Counted from the stretch's first letter, positions 9,483 to 19,900 are shown. The stretch: 64,000 nt of DNA from Rhodoplanes serenus (GCA_009720755.1 WNKV01000002.1:310001-374000); one strand, 5' to 3'. Notes: a model not told the origin generated them from the letters alone. Made by a program: numbers and translations.

Positions 9483-10496
9483 ATGGGGACGGAGGTCATG
9501 GTCGAGAGCGCCAGGGGCAGCGCGTCGAAGCCGTTGCGTGTCGGCGTCGTCGGCGTCGGCGTCATGGGCTGCAATCACGCTCGCGTCTTTGCGGGGCTGC
9601 CGGGCGTGCAGCTCGTCGGGGTTGCCGATCCGAATGTCGGGCAGACCGAGTTCGTCGGTCGCACGCTCGGTTGCGGCACCTTTCCGGACATCGGCAAGCT
9701 GCTCGACTTCGGCGTCGATGCGGTCACCATCGCGGCGCCGACTCATCTGCATCGCGAGCTCGCGCTCGCCTGCATCCGCCGCGGCGTCCACGTCATGGTC
9801 GAGAAGCCGATCGCCTCGACGGTGGAGCAGGGCCACGAGATCATCGAGGCGGCGCGTCGCGCCGGCGTCACCCTCATGGTCGGCCATGTGGAGCGCTTCA
9901 ACCCGGCCACCCAGGCCCTCAAGGAGGCGATCCGCAACGAGGACATCCTGTCCATCGCCATCACGCGGGTGGGGCCGTTCCCGCCGCGGATGTCGAATGT
10001 CGGCATCGTCATCGATCTCGCCGTGCACGACATCGATCTGGTGCGCTGGTTCACCGATTCCGAGATCGTCGAGGTGCAGCCGCAGCTCTCCAGCGCCAAG
10101 GCGGAGCGCGAGGACATCGCGCTCCTCCAGTTCCGCACCGCCTCCGGCGTGCTCGCCCATATCAACACCAACTGGCTGACGCCGTTCAAGGCGCGCACCG
10201 TGCAGATCGCCACCAAGCGCAAGTACATCACCGGCGATCTCCTGACCCGCCAGGTCACCGAGTGCTTCGGCTTCCAGCCGGACGGCAGCTACTCGATGCG
10301 CCATCTCTCGGTCGGTCACGACGAGCCGCTGCGCGCCGAGCTCGGCGCCTTCGTCAAGGCCGTCTGCACCGGATCGCGGCCGCCGGTCGGCGGCGAGGAG
10401 GGCGTCGCCAGCCTGGAGATCGCCATCCGCTGCCTGGAGGCCGGCAACACGCCGTTGCAGTCGCCGGTGCGCCAGCCGCGGGTCGCGGTGCGCTGA
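9483..10496 (+). CDS. Gfo/Idh/MocA family NAD(P)-dependent oxidoreductase
   Basis: A 337-residue protein with an N-terminal Rossmann fold (RVGVVGVGVMGCNHARV, GxGxxG type) and the family signature MVEKPIAST around residue 103, whose lysine is usually catalytic. A conserved histidine segment (AVHDIDLVRWF) follows in the C-terminal alpha/beta domain. Members oxidise or epimerise sugars, inositols or UDP-sugars. The next gene, 42 bp downstream, is a DegT-type sugar aminotransferase. Together they look like the WbpB/WlbA plus WbpE pattern, in which a UDP-sugar is oxidised to the 3-keto form and then aminated. The start is uncertain: ATG 9483 or ATG 9498. Confidence 0.85.
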   Translation: MGTEVMVESARGSASKPLRVGVVGVGVMGCNHARVFAGLPGVQLVGVADPNVGQTEFVGRTLGCGTFPDIGKLLDFGVDAVTIAAPTHLHRELALACIRRGVHVMVEKPIASTVEQGHEIIEAARRAGVTLMVGHVERFNPATQALKEAIRNEDILSIAITRVGPFPPRMSNVGIVIDLAVHDIDLVRWFTDSEIVEVQPQLSSAKAEREDIALLQFRTASGVLAHINTNWLTPFKARTVQIATKRKYITGDLLTRQVTECFGFQPDGSYSMRHLSVGHDEPLRAELGAFVKAVCTGSRPPVGGEEGVASLEIAIRCLEAGNTPLQSPVRQPRVAVR

Positions 10497-10538
10497 CGGC
10501 GCGCCGGCCCCGCTTGCCTCATCACGACAGGATTCCGC

Positions 10539-11699
10539 ATGACCCAGCACGCCCGCTTGCAGCCGACGCCGATCCCGTTCATCGACGTCGCGGCGCAACG
10601 CCGTGCGCTCGGTGCCCGTCTCGACGAGGCGGTGGCGCGGGTGCTCGGCCACTGCCAGTTCATTCTCGGCCCCGAGGTGCAGACCCTCGAAGCCGAGCTC
10701 GGCGCCTTCTGCGGCGCCAGCCGCGTCGTCACCTGCGCGAGCGGCACCGACGCGCTGTCGCTGGTGCTGATGGCCAAGGGCATCGGTCCCGGCGATGCGG
10801 TGATCTGCCCGTCCTTCACGTTCTGTGCGACCGCCGAGGTGGTGGCGCTGCATCGGGCGACGCCGGTGTTCGCCGACATCGACGCGGCAACCTTCAACAT
10901 CTCGGTGGAGAGTGCGGCCGCCGCGGTCGACGAGGCGAAGCGGCGCGGCCTGCGGCCGCGGATGATCATTCCGGTCGATCTGTTCGGCCTGCCGGCCGAC
11001 CACGACGGCATCGCGGCGCTGGCGAAGGCCGAAGGGCTGTTCGTGCTCGACGACGCCGCCCAGGCGTTCGGTGCCACCACCAAGGGCCGCACGCTCGGGC
11101 GCGACGGGCTCGCCGGCGCCACCGCCACCAGCTTCTTCCCGGCCAAGCCGCTCGGCTGCTACGGCGACGGCGGCGCCATCTTCACCGATGACGAGGAGCT
11201 GGCCGGCGTGCTCAGGAGCCTGCGGGTGCACGGCCACGGCTCCGACAAGTACGACAATATCCGCATCGGCCTGACCTCGCGGCTCGACACCATCCAGGCC
11301 GCGGTGCTGAGCGAGAAGCTGCGCCTCTTCCCGGACGAGATCCGGGCGCGCGACGCGGCGGCGCGCCGCTACGCCGAGGGGCTCGCCGATGTGGTGACGG
11401 TGCCGCGGGTGCCGGAGGGCTGCACCTCGGTGTGGGCGCAGTACACCATCCGGATTCCCGCCGGCACGCGCGACGGGTTCGCGGCGGCGCTGAGGCAGGA
11501 CGGCATTCCGACCGCCGTCTATTATCCGATCCCGCTGCACCGGCAGGTCGCCTATCGCGACTTCCCGACGGCGGCCGGCGGGCTGCCGGTCTCCGATCGC
11601 CTCGCCGGCGAGGTGATCAGCCTGCCGATGCACGCCTATCTGGACGCGGCGACGCAGGACCGGGTGATCGACTCGGTGCGCCGCGCGGTGGGGGCCTGA
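10539..11699 (+). CDS. DegT/DnrJ/EryC1/StrS family PLP-dependent aminotransferase
   Basis: A sugar aminotransferase of 386 residues, the usual family length. The internal aldimine lysine is Lys203 in SFFPAKPLGCYGDGG. The PLP phosphate site is CASGTDAL (about 67-74), and the aspartate for the pyridine nitrogen is in VLDDAAQAFG (about 169-178). It probably transfers an amino group from glutamate to a keto-sugar nucleotide, working after the dehydrogenase encoded just upstream. Co-transcription is likely (42 bp gap). The product sugar would feed surface polysaccharide or glycolipid, but no glycosyltransferase is adjacent. Confidence 0.9.
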   Translation: MTQHARLQPTPIPFIDVAAQRRALGARLDEAVARVLGHCQFILGPEVQTLEAELGAFCGASRVVTCASGTDALSLVLMAKGIGPGDAVICPSFTFCATAEVVALHRATPVFADIDAATFNISVESAAAAVDEAKRRGLRPRMIIPVDLFGLPADHDGIAALAKAEGLFVLDDAAQAFGATTKGRTLGRDGLAGATATSFFPAKPLGCYGDGGAIFTDDEELAGVLRSLRVHGHGSDKYDNIRIGLTSRLDTIQAAVLSEKLRLFPDEIRARDAAARRYAEGLADVVTVPRVPEGCTSVWAQYTIRIPAGTRDGFAAALRQDGIPTAVYYPIPLHRQVAYRDFPTAAGGLPVSDRLAGEVISLPMHAYLDAATQDRVIDSVRRAVGA

Positions 11700-11727
11700 G
11701 AACGCCGCTTCCGAGCGCCGGGCTTAT

Positions 11728-11812
11728 CGCCGGGCTCGACCCGGCGATCCATCGCCACGAAAGCAGCTTCTCCGTATCGGATGGATGCGCGGGTCGAGCC
11801 CGCGCATGACGG
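11728..11812. repeat. Dispersed palindromic intergenic repeat (REP-like)
   Basis: Two adjacent palindromes: 11728-11746 (a cgccgggtcgagcccggcg-type hairpin) and 11780-11812 (gatggatgcgcgggtc...gcccgcgcatgacgg). The second recurs in reverse orientation at about 46470-46504 and in a related form at about 58195-58223. The right end overlaps possible upstream starts of murJ. Confidence 0.7.
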
Positions 11813-11835
11813 CGGAGGCGGGGCGGAACAACGCC

Positions 11836-13419
11836 ATGCTCGGACGCATCGCGACGGTCGGCGGACTGACGCTCCTCTCGCGGGTCACCGGCTTCCTGCG
11901 CGACATCCTGCTGGCCGCGGTGCTCGGGGCCGGGCCGATCGCCGATGCATTCTTCGTCGCGCTGCGCCTGCCCAATCACTTCCGCGCCATCTTCGCCGAA
12001 GGCGCCTTCAACGCCGCCTTCGTGCCCGCCTATGCGCGCATCCGCCAGCAGGGTGGCGCCGATCCGGCCCGCCTGTTCGCCGACCGCGTCTTCACCATGC
12101 TGCTCGCCGCCGAGCTTCTGCTGCTCGTGCTGGCGCTGGTGTTCACCCCGACCGTGATCCGGCTCTTGGCGCCCGGCTTCGCCGACGATCCCGGCCGCTT
12201 TGCGCTCGCGGTCGATCTCACCCGCATCACCTTCCCGTATTTGGTGCTGGTCAGCCTGGTGACGCTGTATGGCGGCATGCTCAACGCGGTGCAGCGGTTC
12301 GCGTCGCCGGCGGCGGCGCCGGTGCTGCTCAACCTGTCCATGATGGCGACGCTGGCGCTCGCCGTGTTTTTCCCCACGGCGGGTCATGCCGCCGCCTGGG
12401 GCGTGCTGATCGCCGGCGTGCTGGAGGTGCTGCTGGTCGGCGCCGACACGGCGCGACGGACCGGCCTGCCGCGGCTCGCCCGGCCGCGCCTCGATGCCGA
12501 CGTCAGGGCGTTCTTCCGTGCCCTCGGGCCGGCGACGGTCGGCTCCGCCGGGCTCCAGATCGCGCTGTTCGCCGACACCATCATCGCCAGCTTCCTGCCG
12601 GCCGGGTCGCTGTCGGCGCTCTACTACGCCGACCGGCTGAATCAGCTCCCGATCGGCGTCATCGGCATCGCGGTCGGCACCGTGATCCTGCCCGAGATGG
12701 CGAGCCGCCTGGCCGGCGGCGACGACGCCGGGGCGCGCGCCGCGCAGGCCCGCGCCATGGAGCTGACGCTGCTCCTGTCTGTGCCGTGCCTCGTCGCCTT
12801 CCTGCTGGTGCCCGACCTGATCATGCTGGCGCTGTTCTCGCGCGGCGCCTTCACGGCGGCCGACGCGGCGGCGGCCGGCGCGACGCTCGCGGCCTACACG
12901 GTGGGGCTCTTGCCCTTCGTGCTGATCCGCAGCGTCACCGCGACCTTCCTGGCCCGCGGCGACACCGCGACGCCCGTGAAGGCGCTGCTCGTCTCGGTGG
13001 TCGTCAACGTCGCCCTGAAGATCGTGCTGATGGGGCCGCTGGCGCAGGTCGGGCTGGCGCTCGCCACCGCGGTCGGCGCCTGGGTCAATTTCGGCCTCGT
13101 CGTGTGGTTCGCGGTGCGGGCCGGGCTGATGGGGATCGATCCCGGGCTCGTCCGCTCGGTCGCCCGCCTCGCCGTCGCCGCCGTGCTGCTGGCGGCTGCG
13201 CTGTTCGCGGGCCATCACGGGCTCGCCGCGGTGCTGCCGCCCGGCCGGCCGCTGCGCCACGAGACCATGCTGGCGGCGCTCGCGCTGCTGGGCGCCGTCG
13301 TGTACGGCGCCGCCATCGGGGTGCTGTTCGGCCCGCAATGGCTGCGGGCGCTCGCCCGCCGCCGCAAGGTGGCGGCCGGCCCGCCGCCGCCGGCTCCGCC
13401 GCCCGGCGACGCGGGATGA
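11836..13419 (+). CDS. murJ: Lipid II flippase MurJ (MviN)
   Basis: An integral membrane protein of the MOP superfamily that moves lipid II across the inner membrane during peptidoglycan synthesis. The 527-residue length fits MurJ (about 510-530). The N-terminus LLSRVTGFLRDILLAAVLGAG and the segment DAFFVALRLPNHFRAIFAEGAF are hallmark MurJ sequence, followed by a series of hydrophobic helices consistent with 14 TM segments; the tail is Pro-rich. The ATG at 11836 gives the usual N-terminus. In-frame ATGs at 11785 and 11806 lie in or next to an intergenic repeat, so an earlier start is less likely, although GGAGG at 11814 is rather far from 11836. Confidence 0.93.
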   Translation: MLGRIATVGGLTLLSRVTGFLRDILLAAVLGAGPIADAFFVALRLPNHFRAIFAEGAFNAAFVPAYARIRQQGGADPARLFADRVFTMLLAAELLLLVLALVFTPTVIRLLAPGFADDPGRFALAVDLTRITFPYLVLVSLVTLYGGMLNAVQRFASPAAAPVLLNLSMMATLALAVFFPTAGHAAAWGVLIAGVLEVLLVGADTARRTGLPRLARPRLDADVRAFFRALGPATVGSAGLQIALFADTIIASFLPAGSLSALYYADRLNQLPIGVIGIAVGTVILPEMASRLAGGDDAGARAAQARAMELTLLLSVPCLVAFLLVPDLIMLALFSRGAFTAADAAAAGATLAAYTVGLLPFVLIRSVTATFLARGDTATPVKALLVSVVVNVALKIVLMGPLAQVGLALATAVGAWVNFGLVVWFAVRAGLMGIDPGLVRSVARLAVAAVLLAAALFAGHHGLAAVLPPGRPLRHETMLAALALLGAVVYGAAIGVLFGPQWLRALARRRKVAAGPPPPAPPPGDAG

Positions 13420-13423
13420 GCCC

Positions 13424-14491
13424 TCAGGTCGCGGCGGCCGCGAGATCGCGCAGCCTCCGCGTGAGCGGGTCGTCGGCGCCGAGCTTCTCGGCCGCGAGAT
13501 CGACCGGGCGCTTGCCGTCCCAGGCGACGAGGTCGGTGCGGGCGCCGGCGTCGAGGAGTGCCGCGGCGCAATCGGCGAAGCCGTGCCACAGCGCGTCGTG
13601 CAGCGGCGTGTAGCCGTTGGACGGACCCTGATAGTTCAGGTTCACGCCGCGCGCGGCGGCCAGCCGCCGGGTGATGTCGAGGTGGCCGTTGTAGGTCGCC
13701 TTGTGCAGCGGCACCGCACCGAACACCGGCTCGACGACGTTGACGTCGGCGCCGGCGTCGATCAGCACGCCGACCATGTCGGCATGGCCGTCGCGGGCCG
13801 CGACCAAGAGTGCCGTGTGGCCGTCGTCGAAGCCGCCGACGATCGGGTAGCGGCGATCGATCGGCTCGCCGGCCGCGAGCGCCGCCTTCAGGGCCGCCAT
13901 GTCGCCGGCATGCACGGCGGCGATCAGCCGCGCGGCGGCCGCCGCCGCCTGGTCGCGGGCGCGGCGTGCGCCGATCAGCGTCTCGATGCGGGCGAGCTTG
14001 TCGGCATCGTCGCGGCCTCGGCTGACCGACTTGGCGTAGGCGATGTGCTGCTCCAGCGTGAAGCCGTAATAGGTGGTCGGCGACAGCCGGCAGCTCCGCT
14101 CCAGGAGCAGCGCGACGATGTCGTCGGCCTTGAACCAGATCGCCTCGAACAGCGGCGTGTGGCCGGTGGATGTGGCCTGCACGTCGACCGAGGCGCCGGC
14201 CGCGACGAGCTGCCGGGCGACGCCCGTGTGGGCGCCCTGGCACGCCTTGTGGAGCGCCGCCGCGCCGGCCTTGCGGTCGAGGGCGTCGAGGAGGGCGCCG
14301 GCGGCGATCAGCGCCGCCGCCGTCGGCTCGTCGCCGAGACCGGCCGCGAACATCAAGGGCGTCAGGCCGCTCGCCGGATCGGGCCGGTTCGGATCGTGCC
14401 CGGCGGCGAGCAGCGCCCGCACCGCGTCGATGGCGGAGCAGCGGACCGCCGCGATCAGCGCGTCGCTGTCGCGGCACGCGGAAGCCGTCAT
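13424..14491 (-). CDS. Ankyrin repeat protein
   Basis: A soluble protein of 355 residues built almost wholly of ankyrin repeats; the pattern G-x-TPL-x-x-A and GA-x-x-(N/D) recurs from about residue 10 to 340 (for example SGLTPLMFAAGLGD, NGYTPLHDALWHG). A repeat-poor insert containing a helical segment lies at about 140-195. There is no signal peptide or membrane segment, so a cytoplasmic protein-protein interaction role is likely. It ends 4 bp from convergent murJ and begins only 8 bp after the next minus-strand gene, so the two minus genes probably form an operon. The frame stays open upstream, but ATG 14491 agrees with the end of the neighbouring gene. Confidence 0.85.
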   Translation of the reverse strand: MTASACRDSDALIAAVRCSAIDAVRALLAAGHDPNRPDPASGLTPLMFAAGLGDEPTAAALIAAGALLDALDRKAGAAALHKACQGAHTGVARQLVAAGASVDVQATSTGHTPLFEAIWFKADDIVALLLERSCRLSPTTYYGFTLEQHIAYAKSVSRGRDDADKLARIETLIGARRARDQAAAAAARLIAAVHAGDMAALKAALAAGEPIDRRYPIVGGFDDGHTALLVAARDGHADMVGVLIDAGADVNVVEPVFGAVPLHKATYNGHLDITRRLAAARGVNLNYQGPSNGYTPLHDALWHGFADCAAALLDAGARTDLVAWDGKRPVDLAAEKLGADDPLTRRLRDLAAAAT

Positions 14492-14499
14492 GGCGGACC

Positions 14500-15273
14500 T
14501 CACAGGTTGCGGTAGGCGCGCACGATCGGGGCGCTGTCCCAGTGGACCCGCCATTCGGTGATCTTGCGGTTGCGCACGGTGAGGAAGGTCGCGACCTGGA
14601 GGTGATACTCGTTGCCGTTGGCGAGGCACTGCGAATGCTCGTGGGCGATGCCGACGGCGCGGTCTCCATCCACCATCAGATCGCCGAGCAGCTCGAAGCG
14701 GATCATCTTCGAGTGCTGCCCCCACACCTCGAAGCTCTTCAGCACGGCGTCGGCGCCACGCAGGATTCCGAGCCAGGGAATCACGTCGTTGACGCCGGGG
14801 ACGGTCGGCACATTGGCCCAGACGACGTCCGGGTCGAGCAGGGCGAGCGCGTCGGCACTCTTGCCGATGTTCATGTTGTGGAACCAGGCGGTGGCGATTT
14901 CGCGCGTGTCGGCCGGGTCGGTGGCCGCAGCGGGCGGCGGGGGTGGCGGGGCCGCCGGCTGCTGTCCGGGGGGCGGGAACTTGGCCTTCACGTCGGCCAG
15001 GAAGCCCTCGTAGTCGCGCAGCGCCCACACCTGCTCGAACTCGAGATACTCGCGCATGGGCAGCCAGCCCATGGAGTTGCGGTCGAGATCGTCGAGCGAG
15101 TCCGCCTTGACGATGGCGATGATGCGATGCTGCGACACCACCTTGTAGAGCTGCACGAAGCCGGCCCGGATGCCGGCGACGCCGTGGTCGCCCTCGAGGG
15201 CTTCGATGTCCCACAGCTGATCCTGCGAGATGCGGCCCTGATAGTTCCACTTCATCTGCACGTAGAACAGCAT
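14500..15273 (-). CDS. Muconolactone isomerase-like domain fused to SnoaL-like (NTF2-fold) domain
   Basis: A 257-residue protein of two small alpha+beta domains. Residues 1-100 (MLFYVQMKWNYQG, then a VSQHRIIAIVKADSLDDLD-type strand-helix unit) resemble the muconolactone delta-isomerase family fold. A Pro/Ala-rich linker (about 104-124) leads to an NTF2/SnoaL-like polyketide-cyclase-type domain (about 125-255, from IATAWFHNMNIGKSADAL to the end). Start ATG 15273 has a strong ribosome site (ggagggg). The first domain may not be catalytic; in many proteins of this type it serves in stress-associated dimeric barrels. Function unknown. Followed directly by the ankyrin gene. Confidence 0.75.
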   Translation of the reverse strand: MLFYVQMKWNYQGRISQDQLWDIEALEGDHGVAGIRAGFVQLYKVVSQHRIIAIVKADSLDDLDRNSMGWLPMREYLEFEQVWALRDYEGFLADVKAKFPPPGQQPAAPPPPPPAAATDPADTREIATAWFHNMNIGKSADALALLDPDVVWANVPTVPGVNDVIPWLGILRGADAVLKSFEVWGQHSKMIRFELLGDLMVDGDRAVGIAHEHSQCLANGNEYHLQVATFLTVRNRKITEWRVHWDSAPIVRAYRNL

Positions 15274-15729
15274 CGCACCCCTCCGGTGGCGGCGAGGCGG
15301 CACACACCTGCCCCACCGGACGCCGTCGTCCGGGTCATGCCTCGCCTCATGGTTGCAAATGCAACCGTTGAGTGATTTGCGGAGAAAGTAAACGCATAAA
15401 TTAGTTATCTCGGACGATGCAGTTTGACCGTGCATGGCTCCGAGGCTGCGCCTCTTTGTCGATGGTGCTGCGAGACCCCGTCGAGAGCGCCGCGCGGGGG
15501 CCGGCCTGGTGGCGCTGTGCACAGCGGTATCACTCTGACGCGCCTGCTATTCGGGATGGACTTGAGGGTCGCGGCGCATTATGTGAGGCCGCAGGATCAG
15601 GACTGCCATCGGGACGTCGCGCCAGCGCCGAGCCGGTAGAGCGCCGAGCCATCGCCAGCGTTCAGCCAGCCAGCGCTCTCGAAACGCGATACGCGACGCC
15701 GACCGGGCCGCCACTCCGACGGAGCCAGC
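15274..15729. other. Intergenic region between divergent genes
   Basis: A 456-base gap between the minus-strand isomerase-like gene and the RND adaptor gene. An AT-richer patch at about 15355-15415 probably holds the promoter of the minus-strand gene. No adjacent TetR-type regulator or recognisable operator for the efflux pump was found. Short ORFs here look spurious. Confidence 0.5.
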
Positions 15730-16923
15730 ATGAGTTCCATTCGCGCGCGCTTTGCCGCCATAGCCCTCGCTGTCCTCGTGGCGAGCTGTGGTGGCGAGAC
15801 CAAGCAGCAGCCCGCCGGCGCGCCGCCGCCCCCGCAGGTCACCGTCGCCAAGCCGGTGATGCGGACGGTGGTCGACTACGACGAGTATGTCGGCCGCTTC
15901 GTCGCCATCGACGCGGTGGAGGTGCGGGCGCGCGTCTCCGGCTATCTCGACGGGGTGCATTTCAAGGATGGCCAGCTGGTGAAGCAGGGCGACCTGCTGT
16001 TCACCATCGACAAGCGGCCGTTCCAGACGGCGCTCGACCAGGCCAAGGCGAACCTGGCGCAGGCCCGCGCCAATCTCGCCTTCACCGAGACCGATCTGGC
16101 CCGCGCCCAGCAGCTCGTGCGCGACCGCACCATCACCGAGCAGGCGTTCGACCAGCGCACCCAGGCCAAGCGAGTCGCCGAGGCGGCGGTGGCGGCCCAG
16201 GAGGCGGCGGTGCGCCAGGCGACGCTCGATCTCGAATTCACCGAGCTGCGTGCCCCGATCACCGGCCGCATCGGCGACCGCCGCGTGTCGCCCGGCAACC
16301 TGGTCACCGGCGGCACCGGCGGCGCGACCACGCTGCTCGCCCATATCGTGACCTACGATCCGATTCGCTTCGAGTTCACCTTCGACGAGGCGGCCTATCT
16401 GCGCTACCAGCGCACCGCCGGCGATGGTCCCGCCAGCCGGGCCGGGGGCCTGGAGGTGTCGCTCAAGCTGATCGACGAGCCGGGCTTCACCCACAAGGGG
16501 CGCATGGACTTCGTCGACAACGTCGTCGATCGGCTCACCGGCACGATTCGCGGCCGCGCCGTGCTGCCCAACCCGAAAGACCTGTTCACGCCTGGCATGT
16601 TCGCCCGCGTCCAGGTTCCGGCCTCGCCGGCGCAGCCGGCGCTGCTGATCCCTGACGTCGCCATCGGCTCCGAGCAGGTCCGCAAATACGTGTTCGTGGT
16701 CGACGGCGAGAACACCGCCAAGCAGACCTTCGTGACCCTCGGCCAGCTCGTCGACGGCAAGCTGCGGGTGATCAAGAGCGGCCTGTCGGAGAACGACCGG
16801 GTGATCGTCAACGGCATGGCGAGGACCCGGCCGAACCAGAAGGTGACGCCCAAGGACGAGACGCCGCCCACTGGACCTCAGGCGACGTCGGTCGGCGCCG
16901 GCACGTCCGCCAAGGCCGAATGA
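15730..16923 (+). CDS. RND efflux periplasmic adaptor (AcrA/MexA type lipoprotein)
   Basis: Membrane-fusion protein linking an inner-membrane RND pump to an outer-membrane channel; 397 residues. A lipoprotein signal ends LAVLVASC with the lipidated Cys at 20. A biotinyl-lipoyl-like half motif (VRARVSGYLDGVHFKDGQLVKQGD) is followed by a long helical hairpin (about 100-160), the second lipoyl half (TELRAPITGRIGDRRVSPGNLV) and beta-barrel/membrane-proximal domains. It ends 10 bp before the pump gene, so the two are an operon. Substrate not predictable; multidrug-type (HAE1) by the partner. Confidence 0.92.
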   Translation: MSSIRARFAAIALAVLVASCGGETKQQPAGAPPPPQVTVAKPVMRTVVDYDEYVGRFVAIDAVEVRARVSGYLDGVHFKDGQLVKQGDLLFTIDKRPFQTALDQAKANLAQARANLAFTETDLARAQQLVRDRTITEQAFDQRTQAKRVAEAAVAAQEAAVRQATLDLEFTELRAPITGRIGDRRVSPGNLVTGGTGGATTLLAHIVTYDPIRFEFTFDEAAYLRYQRTAGDGPASRAGGLEVSLKLIDEPGFTHKGRMDFVDNVVDRLTGTIRGRAVLPNPKDLFTPGMFARVQVPASPAQPALLIPDVAIGSEQVRKYVFVVDGENTAKQTFVTLGQLVDGKLRVIKSGLSENDRVIVNGMARTRPNQKVTPKDETPPTGPQATSVGAGTSAKAE

Positions 16924-16933
16924 GACCCCACCG

Positions 16934-19900
16934 ATGAAGCTGTCGCACTTCTTCATCGAGCGGCCGATCTTCGCGTCGGTTGTCTCGATCGTCATCGTGA
17001 TCCTGGGTGCGGTGGCCTATCTGCGGCTGCCGGTCGCCCAATATCCGGAGATCGCCCCGCCGGTGATCAACGTGTCCGGCCAGTTTCCCGGCGCCAGCGC
17101 CGAGACGGTGGCCGAGACCGTGGTGGCGCCGATCGAGCAGCAGATCAACGGCGTCGAGGGGATGCTCTACATCTCCTCGAACTCGACCGCCGACGGCCGC
17201 TTCTCGATCCAGGTGACGTTCAACATCGGCACCAATCTCGACATCGCCCAGGTGCAGGTGCAGAACCGCGTGGCGGTGGCGCAGCCGCGCCTGCCCATCC
17301 AGGTGCAGCAGATCGGCGTGACGGTCACCAAGTCGTCGCCCGACATCCTGATGGTGGTGAACCTCTACTCGCCCGACGATTCCCGCGACGCGCTGTTCAT
17401 CTCCAACTTCGCCAACATCCAGATCCGTGACGTGCTGTCCCGCGTCGACGGTGTCGGCTCCATCGTGGTGTGGGGCGGTCGCGACTACGCGATGCAGATC
17501 TGGCTGGACCCGGACCGCCTGTCGTCGCTCAACCTGACGGCGGCCGACGTCACCGAGGCGCTGCGCGGCCAGAACATCCAGGTCGCGTCCGGCGTGCTCA
17601 ACCAGCCGCCGGTGCCCGACCAGCTCGCCTTTCAGGTGGCGGTGCGCACCCTCGGGCGCCTCAGCGACCCGCAGGAGTTCGGCAACATCGTCGTCAAGCA
17701 GACCGACATCGCCGTTGTCCGCATCAAGGACATCGGCCGGGTCGAGCTGACCGCGCAGGACTACTCGTCGACCTCCTATCTCGACCGCCGCCAGGCGGTG
17801 GCGCTCGGCGTGTTCCAGCGTCCGGGCTCGAACGCGCTGACCACCGGCCAGGGCGTGATGGCGACGATGGAGCGCCTCAAGTCCGGCTTCCCGCAGGGGG
17901 TCGAGTACGCCATCATCTACAACCCGACCCAGTTCATCGCCGAATCGGTGCGCGCCGTCGTCGAGACCATCTTCGAGGCGGTGATCCTGGTGGTGCTGGT
18001 GGTGATCCTGTTCCTCCAGACCTGGCGGGCGGCGGTCATCCCCATTCTGGCGATTCCGATCTCGCTCGTCGGCACCTTCTTCGTGATGAGCCTGTTCGGC
18101 TTCTCACTGAACAACCTGTCGCTGTTCGGGCTGGTGCTCGCCATCGGCATCGTGGTCGACGACGCCATCGTGGTGGTGGAGAACGTCGAGCGCAACATTG
18201 CAGACGGGCTCAGTCCGCGCGAGGCGGCGCACAAGACCATGGACGAGGTCGGCGGCGCGCTGATCGCCATCGCGTTGGTGCTGTCCGCCGTGTTCGTGCC
18301 GACCGCCTTCATCACCGGCATCTCGGGGCAGTTCTACCGGCAGTTCGCGCTCACCATCGCGGGATCGACCCTGATCTCGCTGATGGTGTCGTTGACGCTG
18401 TCGCCGGCGCTGTGCGCGCTGCTGCTCAAGGCGCACGATCCGAGACACCGCGACCGCTGGTACGAGCGGCCGATCCACGGCTTCTTCCGCCTGTTCAACC
18501 GCGGCTTCGATGCGGTCGCCAACGGCTATGGCTGGCTCGCCGGCAAGGTGGTCCGCTTCACCGTGGTGATGCTGGTGCTCTACGCCGGCGTGCTCGCCTT
18601 CGGGCTCAACGAGTTCCGCTCGACGCCGCGCGGCTTCATCCCGCAGCAGGACCTCGGCTATCTCATCGTCGCGGCGCAGTTGCCGCCCGGCTCCTCGCTC
18701 CAGCGCACCGACGCGGTGATGAAGCGCGCCGCCGAGCTCGCCCTCGCCACGCCGGGCGTCGGCCATGTGGTCAACATCGTCGGCTTCTCGGGCGCCACCT
18801 TCACCAATGCCCCGAACGGCGGCGCCATGTTCCTGATCCTGGAGCCGTTCGAGAAGCGGGCCGGCGATCCGACGAAGTCGGCGGTCGCCATCCAGGGGGC
18901 GCTGTTCGGCAAGCTCGCCGTCATCCAGGATGCGTTCACCGTGGTGGTGCTGCCGCCGCCCGTGCAGGGCATCGGCAATGCCGGCGGCTACCGCATGATG
19001 ATCCAGGACCGCGACGGCGTCGGCTCGCAGACGCTGCTCGGCGCCGTCTACGCCATGATGGGGCGCGCCGCCCAGACGCCCGGGCTGAAGCAGGTCTACT
19101 CGCTGTTCGAGACGTCGACGCCGCAGCTCTTCCTCGACATCGACCGCACCAAGGCGCAGCTTCTCGGCATCAACCTGGCCGATGTGTTCAACGCCCTCCA
19201 GGTCTATATCGGGTCGTCCTACGTCAACGACTTCAACCTGTTCGGCCGCACCTTCCGGGTGCAAGCCCAGGCCGAGCCCGGCCACCGGCTGGAGCCCAAG
19301 GACGTGCTGACGCTGCGGGTGCGCAACGGCCGCGGCGAGACGGTGCCGCTCGGCGCCTTCACGACGGTGCGCGACATCTCGGGTCCTTACCGGGTGCCGC
19401 GCTACAACCTCTATCCAGCCGCCGAGCTGGATGGCGACTCGGCCCCCGGCTACTCGCAGGGCCAGGCCATCGCCATCATGGAGAAGCTCGCCGCCGAGAC
19501 GCTGCCGCCCGGCGTCGGCTACGAATGGACCAGCCTCGCCTATCAGCAGATCAGGGCCGGCGACACGGCGCTGTTCGCCTTCGTGCTCGGCGTCGTCTTC
19601 GTGTTCCTGGTGCTGGCCGCCCAGTACGAGAGCCTGACGCTGCCGCTCGCCGTCATCATGATCGTGCCGATGTGTCTGGTGGCGGCGATCTCCGGCGTCA
19701 TCCTGCGCGGGATGGACAACAACATCCTGACCCAGGTCGGCTTCGTGGTGCTGATCGGACTGGCCGCCAAGAACGCCATCCTGATCGTCGAGTTCGCCAA
19801 GCAGCTCGAGGATCAGGGCCGCGACCGGCTGTCGGCGGCGGTGGAGGCGGCACGGCTCCGTCTGCGTCCGATCCTGATGACGTCGCTCGCCTTCATCCTC

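Noticed and set aside
13424..15316. One 630-residue minus-strand frame joining ankyrin repeats with an N-terminal extension
   Set aside because: The upstream part lies out of frame over the isomerase/SnoaL-like gene; the real ankyrin start is ATG 14491.
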